Shown here: one piece after another, positions 1 to 8,420 of the stretch | Layout: every line of letters begins with the position of its first letter | Position numbering within the stretch: position 1 is the stretch's first letter | Origin: JAGRKR01 sp041397725 | GTDB lineage: Bacteria; Pseudomonadota; Alphaproteobacteria; Rhizobiales; Hyphomicrobiaceae | DNA: 64,000 nucleotides | Reading direction: 5' to 3' | Assembly (NCBI GenBank): GCA_041397725.1 | Contig: JAWKVZ010000002.1 | Span: 248,001 to 312,000, forward strand | The notes under the pieces: generated by a model | Told to the model about the DNA's origin: nothing | Database searches by the model: none | The model's input: only the letters and a program-made list of their open reading frames with translations | Program-made: the position numbers and the translations under genes

Positions 1-1
1 G

Positions 2-718
2 CAGACCGAGACCGGCGGCATTCTCATCACGCCGCTGCCGGGGGCAACCAAGCTGAAGCCGGGCTCGGCGACGCGCCCCTTCTTCGGCATCAAGCCGGCG
101 CTCGTTGACGAGAAGGGGACGGTGCTCGAGGGGGCGGCGTCGGGCAACCTCATCATCACCGATAGCTGGCCTGGGCAGATGCGCACGGTCTATGGCGATC
201 ACGAGCGCTTCGTGCAGACGTATTTCTCGACCTATCCGGGCAACTATTTCACCGGTGACGGCTGCCGCCGCGACGAGGACGGCTATTACTGGATCACCGG
301 CCGCGTCGACGACGTCATCAACGTCTCCGGCCATCGCATGGGCACCGCCGAGGTCGAGTCGGCGCTCGTCGCGCATCCCAAGGTGTCGGAGGCCGCTGTG
401 GTCGGCTATCCGCACGACCTCAAGGGGCAGGGCATCTACTGCTACGTCACGCTCATGAGCGGCGAGCAGCCCGACGAGGCGCTCAAGAAGGAGCTGCGCG
501 ACTGGGTGCGCAAGGAGATCGGCCCGATCGCCTCGCCGGATCTGATCCAGTTCTCGCCGGGCCTGCCGAAGACCCGGTCCGGCAAGATCATGCGCCGCAT
601 CCTGCGCAAGATCGCCGAGGACGATTTCTCCAACCTCGGCGACACCTCGACGCTCGCCGAGCCGGCCGTGGTCGAGGACCTGATCAGCAACCGGCAGAAC
701 AAGAAGGCCTCGGCTTAG
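2..718 (+). CDS. acs: Acetyl-CoA synthetase, C-terminal part (5' end outside window)
   Basis: AMP-forming acetyl-CoA synthetase, which activates acetate to acetyl-CoA via acetyl-AMP in the cytoplasm. The reading frame is already open at base 2, so the first two thirds of the gene lie to the left; 238 residues are visible. They begin in the conserved block TETGGILITPLPG, followed by the GRVDDVINVSGHRMGTAE hinge, where the C-terminal domain begins. Near the end is PKTRSGKIMRR, which holds the catalytic lysine (codon 584-586) that is the usual target of regulatory acetylation. The stop is TAG at 716-718. A GC-rich inverted repeat follows. An internal GTG at 122 is not the start, because conserved family sequence continues upstream of it. 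Confidence 0.95.
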   Translation, partial: QTETGGILITPLPGATKLKPGSATRPFFGIKPALVDEKGTVLEGAASGNLIITDSWPGQMRTVYGDHERFVQTYFSTYPGNYFTGDGCRRDEDGYYWITGRVDDVINVSGHRMGTAEVESALVAHPKVSEAAVVGYPHDLKGQGIYCYVTLMSGEQPDEALKKELRDWVRKEIGPIASPDLIQFSPGLPKTRSGKIMRRILRKIAEDDFSNLGDTSTLAEPAVVEDLISNRQNKKASA

Positions 719-740
719 CCTGACGTCTTTCGCTCGCTTT

Positions 741-772
741 GCCCCGGACGATCCGTTGCGGTCGCCCGGGGC
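741..772 (+). terminator. Putative terminator after acs
   Basis: A perfect 7-bp inverted repeat, GCCCCGG (741-747) and CCGGGGC (766-772), with an 18-nt loop, begins 22 bp after the acs stop and is followed by a short T-rich stretch (ggtctttc). The long loop and weak T tract make this a moderate call. Confidence 0.45.
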
Positions 773-881
773 GGTCTTTCGGCCCGCGAGCGGGCGCGTT
801 GCGCAGATTCCAGTTGTCGGCGCCCACCGTCGGGGGCACCATCGCGCGATTTCGTCGCTCATCCCTTCCAGGAGATCACCC

Positions 882-1478
882 GTGCAACTGTTGTTCTCGC
901 CGTCGTCGCCGTTCGTCCGCAAGGTCCTGCTGGTTGCCGCCGTCAAGGGGCTCTCGGACAAGCTCAAGGAGCGCAAGACGGATACGACATCGAACGATCC
1001 GGAGCTTGCGCGCGTCAATCCGCTCGGCAAGATCCCGGCGCTGGCGCTCGACGACGGCACGACGATCTACGACAGCCAGGTGATCTGCGAGTATCTGGAC
1101 AGCCTGGCACCGAGCCCGAAGCTCTTCCCGGACGGGGCGGCGCGCTGGCCGGCGCTGACGCTCGGCGCGCTCGCCGATGGCATCCTCGAGGCGGCGTTGC
1201 TGATGGTCTACGAGGGGCGTTATCGGCCCGAGGGCATGCGGGTTCAGGCCTGGGTCGATCGTCAGCAGTCGAAGATCGACCGTGCGCTCGCTTATCTCGA
1301 GGCGAAGGGCGCGCCGGCCGGCATCGACTACGGCACCATCACGCTCGCCTGTGCGCTCGGCTATTTGGACTTCCGCCACGGCGGCAAGTGGCGCGCCGGC
1401 CATCCCAAGCTCGTGGCGTGGCTCGACGCGTTCGCGGCGAAGGTTCCGGCCTTCGACGCCTCGAAGCCGTCGGGCTGA
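882..1478 (+). CDS. Glutathione S-transferase family protein
   Basis: Cytosolic GST-like protein of 198 residues, the usual family length. The N-terminal thioredoxin-fold half (about residues 1-78) begins MQLLFSPSSPFVRKV, with a serine-rich active-site stretch in the place of the GST catalytic Ser/Tyr. It carries the cis-proline and glutathione-binding signature NPLGKIPAL and, after it, DSQVICEYLD. The helical C-terminal half contains YGTITLACALGYLDFR, typical of GST_C. The start is taken as GTG 882, preceded by AGGAG (870-874); the frame is open upstream but shows no family similarity there. The gene stands alone between acs and the molybdopterin oxidoreductase. Substrate is unknown; family function is conjugation of glutathione to electrophiles. 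Confidence 0.88.
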   Translation: MQLLFSPSSPFVRKVLLVAAVKGLSDKLKERKTDTTSNDPELARVNPLGKIPALALDDGTTIYDSQVICEYLDSLAPSPKLFPDGAARWPALTLGALADGILEAALLMVYEGRYRPEGMRVQAWVDRQQSKIDRALAYLEAKGAPAGIDYGTITLACALGYLDFRHGGKWRAGHPKLVAWLDAFAAKVPAFDASKPSG

Positions 1479-1491
1479 GCGCGCACCTTCG

Positions 1492-1516
1492 CCTTGCCGC
1501 AGGGCGTGCGGCAGGG
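1492..1516 (+). terminator. Hairpin after the GST gene, possible terminator
   Basis: CCTTGCCGC (1492-1500) and GCGGCAGGG (1508-1516) can form a 9-bp stem with one G-U pair and a 7-nt loop, 13 bp past the GST stop. No T run follows, so intrinsic termination is only possible. Confidence 0.35.
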
Positions 1517-1586
1517 CACTCTCCAGGCTTGGCGTGCCTCAGGACGGCATGTGTCGGTGTAGCATTCAGTGTGAAAAGGCCGTGCG

Positions 1587-3668
1587 GTGAACGTCCCGCT
1601 GAAGATCGGCCATAGCGCCTGTCCCCACGATTGCCCCTCGACGTGTGCGCTGGACGTCGAGCTGCTGGACGATGGCCGCATCGGTCGCGTGCGCGGCTCG
1701 AAGGAGAACGACTACACGGCGGGCGTCATCTGCGCCAAGGTCGCCCGCTATGCCGAGCGACTGCACCATTCCGAGCGGGTGACGCATCCGTTGCGGCGCA
1801 CGGGCCCCAAGGGCTCGGGCCAGTTCGCGCGCTGTAGCTGGGACGAGGCGCTGGATCTCACGGCCGAGGCCTTTCTCGCCGCCGAGCGACGGCATGGGCC
1901 GGAGGCGGTCTGGCCGTACTATTTCGCGGGCACTATGGGCCTCGTCATGCGCGACGGCATCGAGCGTCTGCGCCACGTCAAACGCTACTCGCGCCAGTTC
2001 TCGACCATCTGCACGACACTGGCCTGGACCGGCTTCGTCGCCGGGACCGGGCGGCTCGCCGGTCCCGATCCGCGCGAGATGGCCAAGGCGGATCTCGTGG
2101 TGATATGGGGGACGAACCCCGTCAACACGCAGGTCAACGTCATGACCCATGCCATCCGGGCCCGCAAGGAGCGCGGAGCCCGCATCGTGGCGATCGATGT
2201 CTATCGCAACGGCACCATGGAGCAGGCCGATCTGGCGCTCTGCCTGAGACCCGGCACCGACGGCGCGCTCGCCTGCGCCGTGATGCACATCCTGTTCCGC
2301 GACGGCTACGCGAACTGGCCCTATCTCGAGCGCTACACGGACGCCCCGCACGAGCTGGCGGCGCACGTGGCGACGCGCACGCCCGACTGGGCCGCAGGAA
2401 TCACGGGGCTGTCGGTCGACGAGATTGAGACCTTCGCGCGGATGATCGGCACGACGCCGCGCAGCTATTTCCGCCTCGGCTATGGCTTCACGCGCTCGCG
2501 CAACGGCGCCGTCAACATGCATGCGGCGCTGTCGATCCCGACCGTGACCGGCGCCTGGGAGCACGAGGGCGGCGGCGGCTTCCACAACAACGGCGCCATC
2601 TTCCGCTGGAACAAGACGATGATCGAGGGGCTCGATGCGCGCGACGAAAGCGTGCGCGTGCTCGACATGTCGCGCATCGGTCCCATCCTGTGCGGCGACC
2701 GCTCGGACCTCGGCGCCGGGCCGCCGGTCACCGCCATGCTGATCCAGAACATGAACCCGGTGCAGGTCGCGCCGGACCAGCGCTTGGTGAAGCGCGGCTT
2801 CGCCCGCGACGATCTCTTCGTGACGGTGCACGAGCAGTTCATGACGGCGACGGCGCGCATGGCCGACGTCGTGCTGCCGGCGACGATGTTCCTGGAGCAC
2901 GACGACGTCTACCAGGGCGGCGGACACCAGTACATCATGCTCGGCCCGAAGCTGCGCGAGCCGCCGGGCGCGTGTCGCTCCAACCACGAGGTCATCTCTG
3001 GGCTCGCCGAGCGGGTCGGTGCGCACCACCCCGGCTTCGACATGACGGCGCGTGAGCTCATCGACTGGACGCTCCAGGCCTCGGGCTGGGGGACGCTGGC
3101 GGAGCTGGAGACGAAACGCTGGATCGATTGCCAGCCGGATTTCGCCGACTCGCACTATCGCAACGGCTTCGCCTACCCCGACGGCAAGTTCCGCTTCAAG
3201 CCGGACTGGGCCAACGTCCCGGCGCCGAGGCGCCACGATTGGGGCATCGCCGGCGACATGCCGTCCCTGCCGGACCATTGGGACGTCATCGAGCGCGCGG
3301 ATGCCGCGCATCCCTTTCGCCTCGCCACCAGTCCGTCGCGCCACTACCTCAACTCGAGCTTCAACGAGACGCCGACCAGCCGGCGTCTGGAGGGAGAGCC
3401 GACCATCAAGCTGCACCCCGACGACCTCGCGGCACTCGGCCTCGCCTCGGGCGACCCGGTGCGCGTCGGCAACGAGCGCGGCGAGATCCGCCTCCGCGCC
3501 GAGGCCTTCGACGGCGTGCAGCGCGGTGTCGCCATCATCGAAAGCATCCCGCCGAACGAGGCCTTCGCCGACGAGGTTGGCCTGAATACGCTGACCAGCG
3601 CCTTTCGCGTGCCTCCCTTCGGCGGGGCGGCGTTCCACGACAACCATGTATGGGTCAAAGCGGCATGA
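1587..3668 (+). CDS. Molybdopterin-dependent oxidoreductase (DMSO reductase family)
   Basis: Large-subunit-type enzyme of the DMSO reductase superfamily, 693 residues, expected to bind a bis-pterin molybdenum cofactor and one [4Fe-4S] cluster. The cluster ligands are visible at the N-terminus as C12-x3-C16-x3-C20-x28-C49. A candidate molybdenum-ligand region is STICTTLAWTG, with C142. The pterin-binding block DLVVIWGTNPVNTQVN follows, and the C-terminal molydopterin dinucleotide-binding domain starts near RLATSPSRHYLNSSF. No Tat signal is seen, so it is probably cytoplasmic. The start is GTG 1587. Its stop overlaps the ATG of the next gene (ATGA), which implies translational coupling to an acyl-activating enzyme. 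No small Fe-S or membrane subunit gene is adjacent. Substrate cannot be inferred from sequence. Confidence 0.88.
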   Translation: MNVPLKIGHSACPHDCPSTCALDVELLDDGRIGRVRGSKENDYTAGVICAKVARYAERLHHSERVTHPLRRTGPKGSGQFARCSWDEALDLTAEAFLAAERRHGPEAVWPYYFAGTMGLVMRDGIERLRHVKRYSRQFSTICTTLAWTGFVAGTGRLAGPDPREMAKADLVVIWGTNPVNTQVNVMTHAIRARKERGARIVAIDVYRNGTMEQADLALCLRPGTDGALACAVMHILFRDGYANWPYLERYTDAPHELAAHVATRTPDWAAGITGLSVDEIETFARMIGTTPRSYFRLGYGFTRSRNGAVNMHAALSIPTVTGAWEHEGGGGFHNNGAIFRWNKTMIEGLDARDESVRVLDMSRIGPILCGDRSDLGAGPPVTAMLIQNMNPVQVAPDQRLVKRGFARDDLFVTVHEQFMTATARMADVVLPATMFLEHDDVYQGGGHQYIMLGPKLREPPGACRSNHEVISGLAERVGAHHPGFDMTARELIDWTLQASGWGTLAELETKRWIDCQPDFADSHYRNGFAYPDGKFRFKPDWANVPAPRRHDWGIAGDMPSLPDHWDVIERADAAHPFRLATSPSRHYLNSSFNETPTSRRLEGEPTIKLHPDDLAALGLASGDPVRVGNERGEIRLRAEAFDGVQRGVAIIESIPPNEAFADEVGLNTLTSAFRVPPFGGAAFHDNHVWVKAA

Positions 3669-5305
3669 CAGTCGAAGCAGCGGAGAAGCCGTCCGAGGAA
3701 CTGGCCGCGGGCTGGCGGGATGCCAGTCCCTTCGATCTGGCGAGCACGCGCACGACGCTGTTCGAGGCGCTGCTCAGTGCGGCGCGCCGTCATGGTCGCA
3801 AGAAGATCGTGCTCGAAGACCCCGACCGGATGCCTCTCACCTACGGGCGGCTCGTGCTGGCGAGCCTGCTGATCGGCAAGAAGCTCGCGCCGATGACGCG
3901 CGTGAAGGAGAACGTCGGCGTCCTGCTGCCCGGCGTGCAGGGCATGGCTGTGACGCTGTTCGGGCTCACCGCCTACGGGCGCGTGCCGGCGATCCTGAAT
4001 TTCACGGCGGGCCTCAAGAACCTGCGATCGGCGGTCGCCACGGGGCAGATTTCCGTCCTCGTGACCTCGCGGCGGTTTCTCGAAGCCGCCCGGCTCGACA
4101 GTGTGGTCAGCGACCTCGCGGCCGGACCGTCGGAGAGCGAGCCCGCGCTGCGCGTCATCTATCTCGAGGACATACGCAAGGGCATCACGTCCTGGGACAA
4201 GGCAAAGGCCGTAGCCGCCGCGGCGATGGCCCGTCGCATCCATCGCCGGCATCGCATCAAGCCGGACGACGCCGCCGTCGTGCTCTTCACGTCCGGCACC
4301 GAAGGCGCGCCCAAGGGCGTGGTTCTCTCGCATGCCAACCTCATCGCCAACGCGCGCCAGATCTATCAGCACGCCGGCGGCGCCATCACGCCGGCCGACA
4401 CGCTCTTCAACCCGTTGCCGCTTTTCCATTCCTTTGGTCTCACGGCCGGCCTGCTGATGCCGATCCTCAACGGCATCAAGGCGGTGCTCTACCCGAGCCC
4501 GTTGCATTATCGCGAAATCCCGAAGCTCATCCGGGCCACACAGGCGACATTCCTGCTCGCCACCGACACTTTCCTTCAGGGCTATGCGCGCGCCGCCTCG
4601 CCCGGCGATCTCGACAGCGTCCGCAACGTCGTGGCCGGCGCCGAGCGCGTGAAGGAGGAGACGCGCCGCCTCTGGGCCTCGACCGGAGCCGTGATCCTCG
4701 AGGGCTATGGCGCCACCGAATGCGCCCCAGTGCTGGCCTGCAACCTCCCCGGTGACAACCGCCCGGGCTGCGTCGGCCGGCTGCTGCCCGGCGTGCGCGC
4801 CCGCCTGGAGCCCGTTCCGGGAATTTCGGACGGCGGGCAGCTTCTCGTGTCGGGGCCGAACGTGATGGCCGGCTATCTGCTCGACGGCCAGCCGGGCGTC
4901 CTGCATCCGCTGGTGGACGGAGTCCACAACACCGGCGACATCGTCAGCATCGACGAGGACGGCTTCGTCACGATCAAGGGGCGCGCCAAGCGCTTCGCCA
5001 AGCTCGGTGGCGAGATGGTCTCGCTGGCAGCCGTCGAGACGATGCTGTCGGAGGTCTGGCCGGGCGCCAACCACGTCGTAGTCAATCTGCCCGACCCCCG
5101 GAAGGGCGAGCAGCTCGTGCTGGTCACCGAGAAGCCCGACGCCGATCGCGGCGAGCTCATGGCGCATGCCAAAGCCCAGGGCTTCCCGGAGCTCTGGGTG
5201 CCGCGCGTGGTGCTGGTCGTCTCGACGATCCCGGTTTTGGGGTCCGGCAAGATCGACTACGTCGCGACCGCCGAGCTCGCCCGCCAGATGCGACCGCTGC
5301 TCTGA
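3665..5305 (+). CDS. AMP-dependent acyl-CoA/acyl-ACP synthetase
   Basis: ANL-superfamily adenylating enzyme, 546 residues. It carries the AMP-binding P-loop TSGTEGAPKG near residue 208, the adenylate-anchoring block EGYGATECAPVLACN, NTGDIVSIDEDGF near residue 425, and a C-terminal lysine motif ending GSGKIDYV. The overall pattern resembles the acyl-ACP synthetase half of Aas (acylglycerophosphoethanolamine acyltransferase/acyl-ACP synthetase), so a fatty-acyl substrate is likely. The frame is open far upstream because of GC bias, but ATG 3665 is chosen: it overlaps the preceding stop by ATGA, and sequence upstream has no family similarity. Coupling to the molybdopterin enzyme suggests one pathway in which an organic acid is oxidised or reduced and then activated; this is inference. 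Confidence 0.85.
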   Translation: MTVEAAEKPSEELAAGWRDASPFDLASTRTTLFEALLSAARRHGRKKIVLEDPDRMPLTYGRLVLASLLIGKKLAPMTRVKENVGVLLPGVQGMAVTLFGLTAYGRVPAILNFTAGLKNLRSAVATGQISVLVTSRRFLEAARLDSVVSDLAAGPSESEPALRVIYLEDIRKGITSWDKAKAVAAAAMARRIHRRHRIKPDDAAVVLFTSGTEGAPKGVVLSHANLIANARQIYQHAGGAITPADTLFNPLPLFHSFGLTAGLLMPILNGIKAVLYPSPLHYREIPKLIRATQATFLLATDTFLQGYARAASPGDLDSVRNVVAGAERVKEETRRLWASTGAVILEGYGATECAPVLACNLPGDNRPGCVGRLLPGVRARLEPVPGISDGGQLLVSGPNVMAGYLLDGQPGVLHPLVDGVHNTGDIVSIDEDGFVTIKGRAKRFAKLGGEMVSLAAVETMLSEVWPGANHVVVNLPDPRKGEQLVLVTEKPDADRGELMAHAKAQGFPELWVPRVVLVVSTIPVLGSGKIDYVATAELARQMRPLL

Positions 5306-5317
5306 CGGCAGCATCTC

Positions 5318-5438
5318 CCGCGCCATCTGCCCGGCGCGGTGGTGGAAGGGCGTCTCGTGCGCGGATCGGTCGGCGATCCTCGCAACAAACTCTTGGATCG
5401 CGCGTCCTGTGCGGCCGGATCCTCGACCACGGAGGATC
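5318..5438 (+). promoter_or_regulatory. Structured leader of the SugE/Gdx gene with ribosome-site hairpin
   Basis: The 136-nt leader contains a hairpin CCGCGCC (5318-5324)/GGCGCGG (5333-5339). It then has two copies of GATCCTC (5375-5381 and 5418-5424), each complementary to GAGGATC (5432-5438), which contains most of the ribosome-binding sequence (GGAGG, 5431-5435). Pairing of either copy would hide the binding site of the gene starting at 5442. No match to known guanidine riboswitch consensus was recognised. The first hairpin could alternatively terminate the upstream gene. Confidence 0.35.
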
Positions 5439-5441
5439 ATC

Positions 5442-5753
5442 ATGGCCTGGATCTACCTGCTGCTCGCTGGTCTCTCCGAGATCGTCTGGTCGTACCTGAT
5501 GAAGGTCTCGCAGGGCTTCAGCCGGCCCGGCGCCACGGTCGCCATGCTGGCGGCGATGGTTGTCAGCTTCTCGCTGCTCGCCGCAGCCATGCGCACGCTT
5601 CCGCTCGGCACGGCGTACATGATCTGGACGGGGATCGGCGCCGTCGGTGCATTTGTCGTCGGTGTGCTCGTGCTCGGCGAGGCGGCAACTCCGCTCCGGC
5701 TGACCGCGGCGGCGCTCATTCTCGGCGGCATCGTGCTGATGGGCCTGGAATGA
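5442..5753 (+). CDS. sugE: SMR-family guanidinium exporter (SugE/Gdx type)
   Basis: Small multidrug resistance family protein of 103 residues with four predicted transmembrane helices; members work as antiparallel dimers in the inner membrane. The essential glutamate of helix 1 is in AGLSEIVWSYLMK (E13). The block LPLGTAYMIWTGIGAVGA is characteristic of the SugE/Gdx subgroup, which exports guanidinium in exchange for protons, rather than of EmrE-like drug exporters. The start ATG 5442 has GGAGG six bases upstream. That ribosome site lies in a hairpin that could control translation. The gene converges with a DapA-family gene. Transported ion is inferred from the subgroup. Confidence 0.9.
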   Translation: MAWIYLLLAGLSEIVWSYLMKVSQGFSRPGATVAMLAAMVVSFSLLAAAMRTLPLGTAYMIWTGIGAVGAFVVGVLVLGEAATPLRLTAAALILGGIVLMGLE

Positions 5754-5756
5754 CAT

Positions 5757-5794
5757 CGCCCGTATTGGATAGGGATGGACAGGTGTAACGGGCG
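5757..5794. terminator. Inverted repeat between convergent genes
   Basis: CGCCCGT (5757-5763) and ACGGGCG (5788-5794) form a perfect 7-bp inverted repeat with a 24-nt loop in the 59-bp gap between two converging genes. It may terminate transcription from both sides; no T run is present. Confidence 0.35.
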
Positions 5795-5812
5795 GTTGCC
5801 TTGCCGTCGGCG

Positions 5813-6700
5813 TCAGAGCGCCCCGACCCTCTCGAGGGCCTGGCGAACGTCCGCGACGCCTTCGGGCGGCAGCGGCGCCTGGGGTGGCAGCGGGGCGCCG
5901 ACCGCATAGCCCTGCAGCTCCAGGCCACCCTTGATCGAGGCGGCGAGATTGTATTTGGCGAACACCTGGTTGATGCCCCAGAGCGCCTTCTGCAGCTCCA
6001 TGGCAGCCTGCCACTCGCCACGGCGGCAGAGCTCGTAGAGCGCGACGCTCTGCTTCGGCACGATGCAGGCGGGACCGGCCATCCAGCCCTTGCCGCCGAT
6101 CAGCATCACGCAGGTCGGGATGTGCGCGGAGGCGGAGAAGACGTCGAGGCGGTCCCCCACGCGGTTGATGATCGAGAGCAGGCGTCCCGTGTTGTGCGAG
6201 GCGTCCTTGATGTAGCCGATATTGTCGATGCGGCTCAGCCGATCGATGACCGGCAACGACAGGTCCGAGCGCTGGAAGTTCGGGTTGGTATAGAGCACCA
6301 CCGGCAGCGTCGTCGCCGTGGCGATGGCCTCGAAATAGGCATGGACGCCATCGTCGGAGACCGGGAAGTACGCCTCCATGATGGCCAGGATGCCGTCGCA
6401 GCCGAGTGCCTGCATCTCACGCGTCTGATGCACCGCCTCGGCGATCGTGGTGGCGGCGACGCCAGCGACGACCGGAACCCGGCCACGGGCCGCCGCGACC
6501 ACCACCTCGACGACGCGGCGGCGCTGCGGCCACGTGAGATAGGCGAACTCCCCCGTCGAGCCGAGTGGCGTGAGGCCGTGCACACCTGCGGCGATGAGGT
6601 CCTCGCACAGCCGCGCGAGCACGTCGTCCATGATCTCACCGGAGGTGTGGACGGGTGAGACGAGATAGGGAAAGACGCCGTGGAAGCGACTGGCCGTCAT
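5813..6700 (-). CDS. Dihydrodipicolinate synthase (DapA) family lyase/aldolase
   Basis: TIM-barrel class I aldolase of 295 residues, normal length for the DapA/NanA family. It carries the Schiff-base lysine in IGYIKDASHNTGR (about residue 162), the family GSTGEFAYL block near residue 45, and the tyrosine of VVLYTNPNF near 135. The start is ATG at 6700, preceded by GGAGGA; open sequence further upstream lacks similarity. The family condenses or cleaves 2-keto acids such as pyruvate. True lysine-pathway DapA is only one possibility; the neighbouring P450, whose stop is 92 bp upstream on the same strand, points instead to a catabolic or specialised role. The precise substrate is unknown. Confidence 0.85.
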   Translation of the reverse strand: MTASRFHGVFPYLVSPVHTSGEIMDDVLARLCEDLIAAGVHGLTPLGSTGEFAYLTWPQRRRVVEVVVAAARGRVPVVAGVAATTIAEAVHQTREMQALGCDGILAIMEAYFPVSDDGVHAYFEAIATATTLPVVLYTNPNFQRSDLSLPVIDRLSRIDNIGYIKDASHNTGRLLSIINRVGDRLDVFSASAHIPTCVMLIGGKGWMAGPACIVPKQSVALYELCRRGEWQAAMELQKALWGINQVFAKYNLAASIKGGLELQGYAVGAPLPPQAPLPPEGVADVRQALERVGAL

Positions 6701-6792
6701 GGACGGTTCCTCCGCCTGTGCGCGCTCGCAGCCATCGGCGCCGCGCGAAGTGCGGCAGCACGCCGTGGCGCTCTGCGGACGCCGCGGGCTGG

Positions 6793-8151
6793 CTAGCTCA
6801 GCTCTTTGATGCGGAAATTCAGGCCGCCCTTGGGCGTGAGAGTCACGGTCGCGTTCAAGGGGGCCGGCACCTGTCCCACATACTCCGGCTGGAAGCGGCG
6901 CAGCAGCATCGACAGCGCGAGCGTGTTCTCGACCTGGCTCATGGCGCCGCCGATGCAGCTCCGCTTGCCCGCGCCGAACGGCAGGTACGAGTACTTCACC
7001 CGCTTCTTCATGCCGTCGCCCATGAAGCGCTCCGGACGGAACTCCTCGGGCGACTCCCAGAAGCGCGGATTGTGGTGCGCGCCATAGCTGAAGACGATGA
7101 CCTTGTCGCCCGGGCGGATCTCGGTCTTGCCGATGGTGTCGCGCTCGGAGGCGATGCGGATGAGCGACCAGACCGGCGGGTAGAGCCGCATGGTCTCCTG
7201 CACGACGGCGCGGGTATAGGCGAGCGCCGAGTAGTCGGCCGCGGTCGGCTCGCGATCGCCGTAGACCTCCTCGCCCTCGCGCCGGATGCGCGCCGCCGTC
7301 TCCGGGTGCACGGAGGCAAGGTAGAGGGCGTAGGCCAGCGTCAGAGCCGTCGTCTCGGTGCCGGCCCACAGATACTGCTTGATCTCGTCGATGGCCTGCT
7401 GGCGGTCGAACTCCGGCATATTGGGATCGTTTGCGGCGTCCTCGATCATGGTGAGCAGCGTGCGCTCGCGATGCTCGCGGGCATTGGCGGCCATGACCAG
7501 TGGGGGAATGGCGCCCCAGGCCTCCATCGCCTTTGCGGCCTTCTCCTCCTCGACGATCTCGTTGCCGTCGCCGGAGAGTTTGCGCTGGCGAATGGATTTG
7601 TGATTCATCACGTCGGTGTAGGTCTTCACGTACTTGAAGACGACGTGCGGATTGAAAGGCATGTCGCGGTCGAACAGGGCCTTGCAGATCATGTCGGCGG
7701 CGAGCGTCCAGGTCTGCTCGACCATCTCGACGGTGTCGCCCGACTTCGCGAGCTCGCCCCAATGCTCCATCTTCGAGCGGATCGCCATCAGGAAGTAGGG
7801 GATGTACTCGGCGAACATGTCGGGGTGGAAGGCAGGCTGCTGCGGCACGCGCACCTTCTGCCAGAGCGCGCCGTCATGCGTGATCATGGATTTGCCGAAC
7901 ACCGGCTTCAAGCCGTCGAAATACTTGATGTAGGAGTCGGCCTTCGTCACCAGCACGTGCTTGAAGTGGTCGGGCTCCGTCAGCAGGATCAGGCGCTGAG
8001 ACTGCAGCTTCACCGGGATGGCGCTGCCGTAGCGCTCGCCGAGCTGCATCAGGATCTGCATCGGGTTGGCCGGCCCCTTGAGGAGCGGCGTCAAGGTGAA
8101 CCAGATGCTGTTCTCTTCGCCGAGGGCCTGCACGTGGGAAAGATCTGACAT
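6793..8151 (-). CDS. Cytochrome P450
   Basis: Soluble bacterial P450, 452 residues with no N-terminal membrane anchor. All hallmarks are present: the I-helix oxygen-activation motif AGTETTAL near residue 263, the K-helix ExxR in ETMRLYPPVW near 320, and the heme-binding loop PFGAGKRSCIGG with its cysteine thiolate near residue 398. The start is ATG at 8151. It is transcribed ahead of the DapA-family gene on the same strand, so the two are probably co-expressed. No ferredoxin or reductase gene is nearby, so electrons must come from partners encoded elsewhere. The substrate cannot be told; a 6-bp inverted repeat (8202-8217) lies in its upstream region and could be an operator. Confidence 0.93.
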   Translation of the reverse strand: MSDLSHVQALGEENSIWFTLTPLLKGPANPMQILMQLGERYGSAIPVKLQSQRLILLTEPDHFKHVLVTKADSYIKYFDGLKPVFGKSMITHDGALWQKVRVPQQPAFHPDMFAEYIPYFLMAIRSKMEHWGELAKSGDTVEMVEQTWTLAADMICKALFDRDMPFNPHVVFKYVKTYTDVMNHKSIRQRKLSGDGNEIVEEEKAAKAMEAWGAIPPLVMAANAREHRERTLLTMIEDAANDPNMPEFDRQQAIDEIKQYLWAGTETTALTLAYALYLASVHPETAARIRREGEEVYGDREPTAADYSALAYTRAVVQETMRLYPPVWSLIRIASERDTIGKTEIRPGDKVIVFSYGAHHNPRFWESPEEFRPERFMGDGMKKRVKYSYLPFGAGKRSCIGGAMSQVENTLALSMLLRRFQPEYVGQVPAPLNATVTLTPKGGLNFRIKELS

Positions 8152-8420
8152 GGCTGCTCTCTTTCAGCAGTTCTCTGGCGGGCTGTTGCGCCGCGCTTCA
8201 CCGGGCTCGATAGCCCGATCGGGTGTTGCAGGGCTACCTGCCCCGCCGCTTCGAGTGCCGGCCGGCCTCATCGACGCCACCGGCGCCAAAATGGCCGTTA
8301 CAACTTTCACGTCAGCAAGCGCGCCGTTTTTGTACCGGTAACCTTGTCCTTCTGACCCCTATAAATCGGGCGGACCCCGTAGGTCCATGCGGTAAAGGCT
8401 CACGCTACAATTTGGCGCGT

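Noticed and set aside
1566..3647. 693-residue open frame on the strand opposite the molybdopterin oxidoreductase
   Set aside because: It mirrors the real gene. Its product is rich in Arg, His, Val and Ala, as expected from antisense reading of high-GC codons, and has no motif.
8202..8386. Small inverted repeats 8202-8217 and 8372-8386 as terminators
   Set aside because: Stems are only 5-6 bp with no T run; the first lies upstream of the P450 start and fits an operator at most.
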